Below, piece by piece: positions 1 to 6,874 of a stretch of DNA of 9,231 nt. Each line of letters starts with the position of its first letter. Within the stretch, counting starts at the first letter, position 1. The DNA is from Paucimonas sp. (GTDB lineage Bacteria > Pseudomonadota > Gammaproteobacteria > Burkholderiales > Burkholderiaceae_D), in assembly GCA_029266815.1 (NCBI GenBank), contig JAQSWC010000070.1:1-9231 (forward strand), written 5' to 3'. The translations under genes were made by a program, and so were the position numbers. The notes under the pieces are model-generated. The model was not told the origin of the DNA. It searched no databases and was given only the letters and a program-made list of their open reading frames with translations.

Positions 1-1373
1 GCGACGGCGGTCAGATCAAGTGATGAGGTCAAACCAAGTCGCTCCGCGACAGGCATGAACTGGCCAGCGGGCAGCCATTCCCCGTCGGCATCGAACATCA
101 GGCGCAGCGGACATTCGCGATGGATGGTTGCACCGGCGAAGTCGGCCACGGGAAAGGAAACTAGCCGCACCCAGCGCTGTTCGAGTGCATGCCGAATCAG
201 CTGCGCCATCTGTTCTGCGCTGCGGGGAGCCGCGGCAATGTCGAGCGGCGTCAGTTCGCGAACGGCGCTCACGCCGTCGGCCTCGGCGCTGGCCAGGGCT
301 GTATCTACCTGGGTCAGCAAACTGCCGAGGTCGGTGCCGGTACGGAAACGCCCGATGCCGATGAAAGCCACCGGCTTGTCGCCCGCGATATCGGCTTCCT
401 CGCTGACCAGCGCCTTCAGCAGATCCTCCGCAACAGCGCGCGGATCTGCATGCGAGAGAAGCAGCCCGAAGTCCGCACCGTTCAGCCGCGCAGCGAGGCC
501 GTCCCGCAGGCCTTGCGCACGCTTCTCGATCAATCCCGCAATCGTCTTGAGCAGGTTGTCTGTACTTGCCCGGCCTATCTTCCGGTTGATGTCCGCCAGG
601 TTGGCAACGCGTATCAGCACGAGGCTGTGCTCCGCCACTTCTTCGCTGTCTGCGGCCGCATGCAGGCGGGCCATGAAATGGCTGCGGTTGGCGAGGCCGG
701 TCAAGGGATCGCAGTTGGTTTCGCGGCGCACTGCCTCCAGCCGGCTTGCCTCTTCCTCGAACATGGCCTTGATGCGCTCCACCGCGAAATTCATGGCGCG
801 CGACAGTTGGCGCAACTCGGGCACATCCGGTTCCGGCTTCGTCATGAAACGGCGCTCGCTGATGGCTTTCGCCTGCTCTATCACGCTGTCGAGCGGCCGT
901 TTCAGGCGCCGCAGAATGAGCGTTCCGAGATAAGCGCCGATCAGCCCGGCGATCGTCAGCGCTATCATCATGTTGACCGTAGATTTCCACAATTCGCGAT
1001 AGGCGAAGCGGCTATGGCTCACTAGCGCGACCTTGCCCACCTGCTTCCATCCGTCCGTGATCATGGCTTCGCCAGCCGGCGCCGCAACCGGGACGATGCC
1101 GACAAACCACTTGGGCGCATCGTACTCGCCGCTTTGCGAAAGGCGTTCCACCACAACCTTGCCGAAGGGGTCGACAACCTTGATTGCTTCGACCAAGTCG
1201 GCATTCTGCTGGCTCAAGGACAACGCGAGTGCGGCGGCATTGTCGGTGTTTTTCATCCGCAGTTGTTCCTGGAGATAGGCGCGTGCGCTCAGTGTGGATG
1301 CGAGCAGGCTGCCTGCCATCGCCAGCAGGGTGCTGATGACCAGGGCCAGCCAGAGTTGACGGTACATCGACAT
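1..1373 (-). CDS. lapD: LapD-like c-di-GMP receptor (HAMP, degenerate GGDEF and EAL), 3' end outside window
   Basis: Inner-membrane receptor that reads cytoplasmic cyclic-di-GMP and controls the periplasmic protease LapG encoded just upstream. About 457 codons are visible. A first membrane helix (residues 7-27) is followed by a periplasmic LapD/MoxY-type domain (about 28-132) with a GWKQVG motif at 108-113; its Trp109 may match the tryptophan that docks LapG in characterised LapD. A second helix lies at 133-153, then HAMP (about 154-210), then GGDEF beginning near DPLTGLANR (222-230). The GGDEF signature is NGADF (298-302), so cyclase activity is not expected. The EAL domain begins near 390 with ECP (420-422) in place of EAL, so phosphodiesterase activity is also unlikely. 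The rest of EAL lies off the left edge. The ATG at 1373 is preceded by AAGGA. It lies 36 bp after lapG on the same strand, so the two are probably co-transcribed. Confidence 0.93.
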   Translation of the reverse strand, partial: MSMYRQLWLALVISTLLAMAGSLLASTLSARAYLQEQLRMKNTDNAAALALSLSQQNADLVEAIKVVDPFGKVVVERLSQSGEYDAPKWFVGIVPVAAPAGEAMITDGWKQVGKVALVSHSRFAYRELWKSTVNMMIALTIAGLIGAYLGTLILRRLKRPLDSVIEQAKAISERRFMTKPEPDVPELRQLSRAMNFAVERIKAMFEEEASRLEAVRRETNCDPLTGLANRSHFMARLHAAADSEEVAEHSLVLIRVANLADINRKIGRASTDNLLKTIAGLIEKRAQGLRDGLAARLNGADFGLLLSHADPRAVAEDLLKALVSEEADIAGDKPVAFIGIGRFRTGTDLGSLLTQVDTALASAEADGVSAVRELTPLDIAAAPRSAEQMAQLIRHALEQRWVRLVSFPVADFAGATIHRECPLRLMFDADGEWLPAGQFMPVAERLGLTSSLDLTAV

Positions 1374-1409
1374 GGTTTTTTCCTTCTTTTCATTCGCGGC
1401 CTCGGCCGC
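1374..1409 (-). other. lapG-lapD intergenic inverted repeat
   Basis: The 36-bp gap between the lapG stop and lapD start contains the inverted repeat GCGGCC-TC-GGCCGC (about 1396-1409). The two-base centre means a real RNA hairpin would have fewer pairs. No T-run follows on the minus strand, so it does not look like a terminator. The lapD ribosome binding site AAGGA lies just downstream. A role in mRNA stability or differential expression is only a guess. Confidence 0.4.
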
Positions 1410-2180
1410 TTAATCGAATCCTTCGGAGCGCGCGCGCTGAAGCAGGTCCTGCCAGCGCGACAGACGGCTGACGCTGCCGCTCGCGCCGCTGTTGGCTGCC
1501 GCTCCCGCGAACACGCCCTGACTGTTGAAGCTGAATACCGGTTGCAGATCCGGCCGGCGCGATGCCGGCCGTATGTCCGTGATGAGGTTGTCCAGTACCA
1601 TCGGTTCGGCATCCGGCGACGCGTAATAGGCCAGCACCATATGCGCCTGCTGGATCGAACTCGCCGGCCCGCCGATGCGCGCTTTCACGTAGATGAGACG
1701 CAGTTGGTCCACCGGCACGTCGAGGTTGAGCAAGGTGAAGTACTTGGCAATGGTGAAGTCTTCGCAATCGCCGGCGCCCTTGGCCAGCGTCTCCATCGGC
1801 GTCGCCCAGTAGTCGCTCTGCCCCCAGGCTTGCTGGTCTTCCTCAAAACGCGTCTGCTGATTGAAGAACTGATTGACGCGAGCAAGCCGGTCGGCAACCG
1901 GCAAGGCCCGGCTGTCCATCAATAATTTTTGCCAGGACTGGAAAGAAGAAACACGTCCGTTGCTGAAGCGGCTGTATGTGTTGAGAAGGCGGTCGAGGTC
2001 GAATGCCGTGGCGGTTTTGAATAGCAGTACCGAACCGGCTATCAAGGCAATGGCCGGGATGCAAAACAGCCAACTGGTCGATGGCGGACGGCGGGTCAAG
2101 ATGGAAGGAGTGGATTGCTTGTGGGTAAATGATGATAGCACCGGGAGAAGCGGGCTTCGCCGATTCTCCAACTCACGCAC
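1410..2180 (-). CDS. lapG: LapG-like periplasmic transglutaminase-like cysteine protease
   Basis: Bacterial transglutaminase-like cysteine proteinase that, in the known Lap system, cleaves the N-terminal region of a giant surface adhesin and releases the cell from the biofilm. As called it has 256 residues, close to family size. A hydrophobic segment (about 37-54) is a signal or anchor sequence that sends the protein to the periplasm. The catalytic triad is visible as Cys139 in GDCEDF, His180 in AHMVLAYY and Asp197 in LDN. Asp138 and Glu140 flank the cysteine like the calcium ligands of characterised LapG. The start is uncertain: the longest frame begins with GTG at 2180, with no clear ribosome binding site. 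Another GTG lies at residue 14, and no ATG occurs before the hydrophobic segment. The gene is followed by lapD and diverges from the TolC-family gene. Confidence 0.93.
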   Translation of the reverse strand: MRELENRRSPLLPVLSSFTHKQSTPSILTRRPPSTSWLFCIPAIALIAGSVLLFKTATAFDLDRLLNTYSRFSNGRVSSFQSWQKLLMDSRALPVADRLARVNQFFNQQTRFEEDQQAWGQSDYWATPMETLAKGAGDCEDFTIAKYFTLLNLDVPVDQLRLIYVKARIGGPASSIQQAHMVLAYYASPDAEPMVLDNLITDIRPASRRPDLQPVFSFNSQGVFAGAAANSGASGSVSRLSRWQDLLQRARSEGFD

Positions 2181-2283
2181 GAGAAACCGTTGCTGCGCCG
2201 ATAAAGCCTCATCGTGGCTTGGGAGGTAAGCCTTATAATGCCAGCGCGTTGCCGAATTCCGGAATCCACTTGTCCATAGTCAA
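2181..2283. promoter_or_regulatory. Divergent lapG / lapE-like promoter region
   Basis: This 103-bp gap separates the two divergent genes. A consensus -10 box TATAAT lies at 2234-2239 on the plus strand and would start a transcript near 2246, about 38 bases before the ATG at 2284. No convincing -35 hexamer stands at 16-18 bp. Because the core TTATAA is symmetric, the minus strand reads TATAAG at 2237-2232, so the same spot could serve lapG. If so, the two promoters overlap and would compete. Neither flanking gene has a clear Shine-Dalgarno sequence. Confidence 0.5.
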
Positions 2284-4080
2284 ATGAATAAAAGATATTG
2301 GTGGTTGAGCATCCTTCTTTTGCCCTTATCCGCGACGGCGGCGGTGCAGACGCTGAAAGACGCCGCCCAGCAAGCCATTCTTGAGAACCCTGAAGTCATG
2401 GCCCGCTATCACGCCCTTCAGGCTGCGAAGGCGGAGCGCTCGGCCGCCACCGGCGCGTTCCTGCCGCGGGTCGATATCAATGCTGCTGCAGGCAAGGAAA
2501 AGCGCGACGATCCCCTGCGGCGCGAGAAATACAGCCGGCATTCCACCTCGGTCACTCTCTCGCAGATGCTGTACGACGGGTTTGCCGCGTCCAATGAAGC
2601 AGGCCGGCTCGACCATCTCCAGAAAACCCGCCTGTATGAATTGCAGGACATATCGGAAACGGTGGCGCTCGATGTGGCGCGGACTTATTTCGACGTACTT
2701 CGCTACCGCAAGCTGGTGGCCTTGGCCAAAGATAACTATGTGCGTCACCGCACCGTGTTCGAACAGATCCAGCGCAAGACGCAGGCGGGCGTGGCGCGGC
2801 GTGTCGATCTTGAACAGGCAGCCGGCCGGCTGTCGCTGGCGGAATCAAACCTCCTGACCGAAACCGCCAATCTGCATGACGTCAGCGCGCGTTACCAGCG
2901 CCTGGTGGGAGTATTTCCCGCAAAAGAGATGGAAGAGCCGTCGAACCTGGGCAAGAATATGCCTTCCGATATACGCGCCGGTTTGTCGCAGGCCCTGTCG
3001 CGTCATCCTTCAGTGCTAGGGGCAATCGAGTTCGTGCAGTCTTCCGACCGGGCGGCCGCCGCGAGACGCTCCGTCTACCAGCCCCGCTTCGATCTGCGCG
3101 TACGCTCGGAAAAAGGTGACAACATCAACGGCATCGTTGGACAGCAGCACAACTCCGGCGCGGAAGTGGTGATGAGCTGGAACCTGTTCAACGGCCTCGC
3201 CGACAGGTCGCGCGCGCGCCAGTTTGCGGAACAAGCCAACGTTGCCCGTGACCAGCGCGACAAGGCTTGCCGCGACCTGCGCCAGACAGTGATGATCGCC
3301 TACAACGATGTGCGCAAACTGAACGAGCAACTGACTTATCTCGATCAGCATCAGCTTTCCATAGAGAAGGCACGCGATGCCTACCGCAAACAGTTCGATA
3401 TCGGCCAGCGCACGCTGCTCGATCTGCTCGATACCGAGAATGAACTGTTCCAGGCGCGCCGCGCGTATGCCAATGCGAGCTACGATCTTCTCGTCTCCCA
3501 GGCGCGCACGTATGCCGGCCTGGGAAGGCTGACGGCCGAACTTGGCCTATCGCGCCCCGACGCGGGAAGCGACGCTGCGGCCGCCGATTACGGCAAGGAT
3601 GGCACCTTCACTTCCTGCGGTCCGGAAGCGCCCGTGCTGTACACGGTAGACAAGACCACGCTCGATGCAAGGGCGCAGGAAATTATCCGGGAATCGGCCG
3701 CTGCGATGCCGCGCGATGCCACCGAGCCTGCTGTGGCAATACGCCCGGTGGCTGAAGCATTGAAGGCCTGGTCGGATGCGTGGGCGGCCCGAGACGCGGC
3801 GAATTATCTGGCGGCCTATTCGCAGCGCTTCTTGCCGGCTGACGGCAAGAGCAGGGAAGCATGGGAAGCCGGACGCAAGGCCACCTTGGCGCGCGCGGGC
3901 AGGATTTCCCTCGACCTGTCCGACATGCGGATCGAGATGAAAGACGCCACTCATGCCGTGGCGCGGTTCCGTCAGGCCTATCGCTCGGCGTCCTACCAGG
4001 ACAGCGTGCAGAAAACCCTGGAGTGGGAAAATTCAGGCGGGAAATGGTTGATCGTCTCGGAAACCGCGAAGCCTGATTGA
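2284..4080 (+). CDS. TolC-family type I secretion outer membrane channel with C-terminal NTF2/SnoaL-like domain (LapE-like)
   Basis: Outer membrane channel of a type I secretion system, forming the exit duct used with an ABC transporter and a membrane fusion protein. A signal peptide (1-20) ends in ATAA. The TolC fold spans about 24-422 and shows the family's internal duplication: LYDGF at 96-100 and LFNGL at 301-305, each closing a beta segment. The signature FDIGQRTLLDLLDTENEL (371-388) is typical of TolC/LapE proteins. A linker (about 425-485) leads to an extra domain (about 486-596) with WSDAWAARD, a central FRQAYRS motif and GGKWLIVSE. This resembles the NTF2/SnoaL-like fold found attached to many betaproteobacterial envelope proteins. 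At 598 residues it is over 100 longer than a plain TolC. Divergence from lapG supports a LapE role for a LapA-type adhesin; the substrate, ABC and fusion protein genes are not here. The ATG start lacks a clear ribosome binding site. Confidence 0.94.
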   Translation: MNKRYWWLSILLLPLSATAAVQTLKDAAQQAILENPEVMARYHALQAAKAERSAATGAFLPRVDINAAAGKEKRDDPLRREKYSRHSTSVTLSQMLYDGFAASNEAGRLDHLQKTRLYELQDISETVALDVARTYFDVLRYRKLVALAKDNYVRHRTVFEQIQRKTQAGVARRVDLEQAAGRLSLAESNLLTETANLHDVSARYQRLVGVFPAKEMEEPSNLGKNMPSDIRAGLSQALSRHPSVLGAIEFVQSSDRAAAARRSVYQPRFDLRVRSEKGDNINGIVGQQHNSGAEVVMSWNLFNGLADRSRARQFAEQANVARDQRDKACRDLRQTVMIAYNDVRKLNEQLTYLDQHQLSIEKARDAYRKQFDIGQRTLLDLLDTENELFQARRAYANASYDLLVSQARTYAGLGRLTAELGLSRPDAGSDAAAADYGKDGTFTSCGPEAPVLYTVDKTTLDARAQEIIRESAAAMPRDATEPAVAIRPVAEALKAWSDAWAARDAANYLAAYSQRFLPADGKSREAWEAGRKATLARAGRISLDLSDMRIEMKDATHAVARFRQAYRSASYQDSVQKTLEWENSGGKWLIVSETAKPD

Positions 4081-4269
4081 GCCTGAAGCGGTCCGCCTCA
4101 ACAAGCAAGAGATGACGAAACGCAATTCCTGACGTTGAATAGCGTCTCGCAGAATCGTCACACGTTCATTGCCGAATCTAAAAAGACACTTCAGGCATCG
4201 CAACTAAACTTTCCTCGCTCAATCGAACAAAAAACCTGTTCACCCTGTTCATCGTAAGCGAGGAAAGAA
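4081..4269 (+). promoter_or_regulatory. Leader of ferritin-like gene with Shine-Dalgarno-sequestering hairpin
   Basis: This 189-bp non-coding stretch has no T-run terminator after the TolC-family gene and no clear sigma70 promoter. Its notable content is a perfect 11-bp inverted repeat. CTTTCCTCGCT (4209-4219) is complementary to AGCGAGGAAAG (4257-4267), and the right arm contains the Shine-Dalgarno sequence of the gene starting at 4270. Inside the 37-base loop, GAACA (4225-4229) can pair with TGTTC (4246-4250), giving a longer interrupted hairpin. Folded, this would hide the ribosome binding site up to 2 bases before the ATG. A temperature, protein or small-RNA switch is possible; the structure is seen only as complementarity. 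Confidence 0.6.
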
Positions 4270-4812
4270 ATGAACCCATCCGGATTCCTGAGCGATATAC
4301 AGACCTTGCGCGCGCGGGCGCGCCAGCACATCGAGGAAGGCGCGGTAACTGCGGGGTATGCCGCTGACCGCGATACGGTGCTGAAGCTTCTGAACGAGGC
4401 GCTGGCAACGGAAATCGTGTGCGTTCTGCGTTATCGCCGCCATTATTTCATGGCCAAGGGAATCCACTCCCAGGGCGTAGCCAATGAATTCCTTGAGCAC
4501 TCGAACGAGGAACAGCAGCATGCGGATCAAATTGCGGAGCGTATCGTGCAGCTCGGAGGCGAACCGAATTTTTCACCGGAAGGGCTGAGCGCCCGCAGCC
4601 ACGCGGAATATGTGGAAGGCACCTCGCTGATAGAAATGATTCGGGAAGACCTGGTGGCAGAGCGTGTTGCCATCGAGAGCTACATGGAGATGATCCGCTA
4701 TATCGGCGACAAGGATCCGACCAGCCGCCGCATGTTGGAGGATATCCTCGCAGTGGAAGAGGAACACGCTGATGAGCTGGCCGATCTCCTCGAAGGCCTG
4801 CCGATGCAATAG
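4270..4812 (+). CDS. Bacterioferritin-like diiron ferritin-family protein
   Basis: Four-helix-bundle protein of the ferritin/bacterioferritin group, likely cytoplasmic and oxidising or storing iron. It has 180 residues, somewhat longer than classical bacterioferritin (about 158) because of an N-terminal extension of about 30. All expected diiron ligands can be placed: Glu48 (EALATEIV), Glu81 and His84 (NEEQQHAD), Glu131 (LVAERVAIESY), Glu163 and His166 (VEEEHAD). The heme-ligand methionine of bacterioferritin, which sits right after the ExxH glutamate, is Gln82 here, so heme binding at that site is not expected. The ATG at 4270 is preceded by GAGGAAAG (4260-4267), a strong ribosome binding site that is part of a predicted hairpin. 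Whether it forms a 24-mer cage, acts as a Dps-like protein, or does something else cannot be told from sequence. Confidence 0.86.
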   Translation: MNPSGFLSDIQTLRARARQHIEEGAVTAGYAADRDTVLKLLNEALATEIVCVLRYRRHYFMAKGIHSQGVANEFLEHSNEEQQHADQIAERIVQLGGEPNFSPEGLSARSHAEYVEGTSLIEMIREDLVAERVAIESYMEMIRYIGDKDPTSRRMLEDILAVEEEHADELADLLEGLPMQ

Positions 4813-4861
4813 TTCCTCCTGGAACGGAAAACGTTGCCGAGCGGATGGCTGCGCGCTTGGC

Positions 4862-4867
4862 TATAAT
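4862..4867 (+). promoter_or_regulatory. Candidate -10 box for NYN-LOTUS gene
   Basis: This is a perfect TATAAT in the context TTGGC-TATAAT. No good -35 lies at 16-18 bp; TTGCCG at 4834-4839 is 22 bp away. A transcript would start near 4874, only a few bases before the terminator-like hairpin at 4879-4900, and about 60 bases before the ATG at 4934. Confidence 0.5.
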
Positions 4868-4878
4868 CGCCGCAGCAG

Positions 4879-4909
4879 ATGCCCGGTCTCCGCCGGGCAT
4901 TTTCTCTTT
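4879..4909 (+). terminator. Rho-independent terminator-like hairpin
   Basis: ATGCCCGG (4879-4886) pairs perfectly with CCGGGCAT (4893-4900) around a six-base loop and is followed by the T-rich tract TTTTCTCTTT. It is a good intrinsic terminator for the ferritin-like gene, whose stop is 66 bp upstream. Because the only consensus -10 box for the next gene lies just before it (4862-4867), it would also be the first structure in that gene's RNA and might act as an attenuator. Confidence 0.78.
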
Positions 4910-4933
4910 GCTTTCATCCCTGGATAACTACCT

Positions 4934-6100
4934 ATGGCCTCTTCGCAGGACAACGTCAGCATGGCTGTTTTTTGCGACTTCGAAAACGTTGCGCTCGGCG
5001 TGCGCGACGCCAATTACGAAAAATTCGATATCCGCCCCGTGCTGGAACGCCTACTCCTCAAGGGCAGTATCGTCGTGAAGAAGGCCTACTGCGACTGGGA
5101 TCGCTACAAGGGCTTCAAGGCCGCCATGCACGAGTCGAATTTCGAGATGATCGAAATACCGCATGTGCGCCAGTCGGGCAAGAACTCGGCCGATATCCGC
5201 CTGGTGGTGGACGCGCTCGATCTCTGCTATACCAAGTCCCATGTCAACACCTTCGTCATCGTCAGCGGCGACTCGGATTTTTCGCCACTGGTGTCCAAGC
5301 TTCGCGAGAACGCCAAGCAGGTGATCGGCGTCGGAGTGAAACAGTCGACCTCGGACCTGCTGGTGGCGAACTGCGACGAATTCATCTTCTACGACGACCT
5401 GGTACGCGAAAGCAGGCGCAGCGAGCAGCGGCGCAGCTCCCGTGAACAACCTTCAGGATCCAAGCGCGGAACGGATGAAGACCGCGTATCCAGGGATGAA
5501 ATGGAAGTAAGGCGTACGCAGGCGGTCGACATGGCGGCCGAAACCTTCGAGGCGCTGATTGCAGAGCGCGGCGACAGCGGAAAGATCTGGGCGTCCGTGC
5601 TCAAACAGGCCATCAAGCGCCGCAAGCCGGATTTCAGTGAGTCCTATTACGGCTTTCGCACTTTCGGCAATTTGCTCGAGGAAGCGAAGTTGCGCGGCCT
5701 GCTCGACTTCGGGCGCGATGAAAAATCGGGGACGTATGTGTACCGCAGTGCGGCCTCGTCCGAAGCTGCGGCTCCTGCAATCGAGGCCGCAGCGGTAAGC
5801 AACGCGGCAAAGGACACTGCACCCGAAGCGGCGGAACAGGAGGAAGCGGCGCAACCAACGGCCAAGAACGGTACGCGCCGTCGCGGCAGGGGAGGCGTGC
5901 GCAGGAAAGAAGAAGCGAGAATTGCCGATGCTGCAGTGATGCCTGAGGGAGACCTTCCAGCTCAAGCGCAGCCTTCACCGGAAATGGCAGTGGAAACAGC
6001 GCCCTCCGCAGAGGCTGGGACGGAAACTGCTCCGGCCAAGAAGCTGCGGAAAACGCCAGCTCGTCCACGCCGCAGCGCGAAAAAACCGGATGCCGCATAG
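4934..6100 (+). CDS. NYN (PIN-like) domain protein with C-terminal LOTUS/OST-HTH domain, putative ribonuclease
   Basis: Probably acts on RNA in the cytoplasm. The NYN domain (LabA-like/DUF88 type, about 8-157) is PIN-like and keeps the acidic metal-binding residues: Asp15 in CDFENV, Asp87 and Asp93 in SADIRLVVDALD, and Asp113/Asp115 in VSGDSDFSPLV. A charged linker (about 158-198) is followed by a LOTUS/OST-HTH domain (about 200-271; SYYGFRTFGNLLEEAKLRGLL), a winged-helix fold that binds RNA in other proteins. The tail (about 272-388) is low-complexity Ala/Glu/Pro with basic patches RRRGRGGVRRK (315-325) and an Arg/Lys-rich C-terminus, likely unstructured and nucleic-acid binding. The start at 4934 has only a weak ribosome binding site. 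A second ATG at codon 10 (4961) has AGGA 10 bases upstream and would still leave the whole NYN core. The natural RNA target is unknown. Confidence 0.93.
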   Translation: MASSQDNVSMAVFCDFENVALGVRDANYEKFDIRPVLERLLLKGSIVVKKAYCDWDRYKGFKAAMHESNFEMIEIPHVRQSGKNSADIRLVVDALDLCYTKSHVNTFVIVSGDSDFSPLVSKLRENAKQVIGVGVKQSTSDLLVANCDEFIFYDDLVRESRRSEQRRSSREQPSGSKRGTDEDRVSRDEMEVRRTQAVDMAAETFEALIAERGDSGKIWASVLKQAIKRRKPDFSESYYGFRTFGNLLEEAKLRGLLDFGRDEKSGTYVYRSAASSEAAAPAIEAAAVSNAAKDTAPEAAEQEEAAQPTAKNGTRRRGRGGVRRKEEARIADAAVMPEGDLPAQAQPSPEMAVETAPSAEAGTETAPAKKLRKTPARPRRSAKKPDAA

Positions 6101-6193
6101 AAGACCGTTTCCCATGAGAAGAAGCTTTAAGCAGAGTGCGCTAATTATCCGGCAAAGTAGTTAGCCTTCTTCGCCGATAAGAATGAGTTCGGA
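6101..6193. other. Convergent intergenic region, weak hairpin
   Basis: This gap lies between two convergent genes, where a bidirectional terminator is expected. The only structure seen is GAAGAAG (6118-6124) complementary to CTTCTTC (6166-6172), extendable by two pairs past a bulge, with a loop of about 40 bases and no T-run. It is not a convincing intrinsic terminator. Confidence 0.3.
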
Positions 6194-6874
6194 TTAATTC
6201 TTTTCCTGGGCGGCCCTGATTCTCTCGCTCAAGTCGATTGGTACGGCATGACTTGGATAAACTGCGCGAAACGCGTTCCACTCTTCCAAGGCACTGCGTG
6301 CATTGCCCGCAATTAGTTTTTCCTCTATGGCGGCTAGCATCGCCCTGATTCTCGCCTGCTCGCCGGTGTCGGTCTCAGCAGACTGCGACGGCTTCTCGGA
6401 AATGATGATCGGCGGCGGCGGAACCGCGGGCACGGGTGCCATGCGTGGAAGGACCGGATAATCCGCCGTCGCGTCGATTCCAGGCTGCGGTGCGGTGCGC
6501 GCCGGAAGCAGAACTATCTCGAGCGGCTTCTGCGCCTGGGCCGGCGCGGGATGTATCGGCGCATGTACCTTGAGCAGAAAAATCGGCAAGGCAATCACGA
6601 TGCTCGCGGCCACGCCAAGCGGCACCCGCCAGCGCGTCGCGAATGAAGGCTGCTTCACACGTGCAGACTCCGGCACGACAGCATCATTGGCCGCCACCGG
6701 CAGGGGCATGCGGCTACGCTCCACCGCGCGAGCGGCATCTGCAAGAACGGCTGCATCCAGCGCGGAAGGAGGCAGAGGCTGCGGAAGCCCGCGCAGCAAT
6801 TCAGAGAGATCGTCCTCACGTTGCAGGAACAGATCCAGCTCGTCCAGTTTCGGCTTGGTTTCATTGCTGCTCAT
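6194..6874 (-). CDS. Single-pass membrane protein, probable anti-sigma factor
   Basis: I do not recognise a named family. The 226-residue protein has an N-terminal cytoplasmic part (1-82) with a helical stretch containing LDLFLQREDDLSELLRGLPQP (11-33) and an Ala-rich helix (38-53). One membrane helix follows (84-103). The periplasmic part has a Pro-rich linker (about 105-160) and an amphipathic helical end (about 170-225). There is no Cys and no HxxxCxxC zinc-binding anti-sigma motif. Its start codon overlaps the sigma gene's stop (ATGA, 4 bp), so the two are translationally coupled. GGTG stands 7 bases before the ATG. Membrane topology plus coupling to an ECF sigma gene argue that it binds and restrains the sigma factor at the membrane; this is inference from context. 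A regulator of the divergent TonB-like protein is another possibility. Confidence 0.65.
   Translation of the reverse strand: MSSNETKPKLDELDLFLQREDDLSELLRGLPQPLPPSALDAAVLADAARAVERSRMPLPVAANDAVVPESARVKQPSFATRWRVPLGVAASIVIALPIFLLKVHAPIHPAPAQAQKPLEIVLLPARTAPQPGIDATADYPVLPRMAPVPAVPPPPIIISEKPSQSAETDTGEQARIRAMLAAIEEKLIAGNARSALEEWNAFRAVYPSHAVPIDLSERIRAAQEKN

Noticed and set aside
55..1025. Long plus-strand open frames antisense to lapD
   Set aside because: The minus strand encodes an unmistakable LapD with HAMP, GGDEF and EAL features; the antisense products are low-complexity Arg/Ala-rich sequence.
4081..4110. GCGG-T-CCGC inverted repeat after the TolC-family gene as terminator
   Set aside because: The one-base centre leaves only a short stem, and no T-run follows.
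4113..4160. TGACGA / TCGTCA inverted repeat with about 40 bases between arms
   Set aside because: Six-base arms at this distance are expected by chance.
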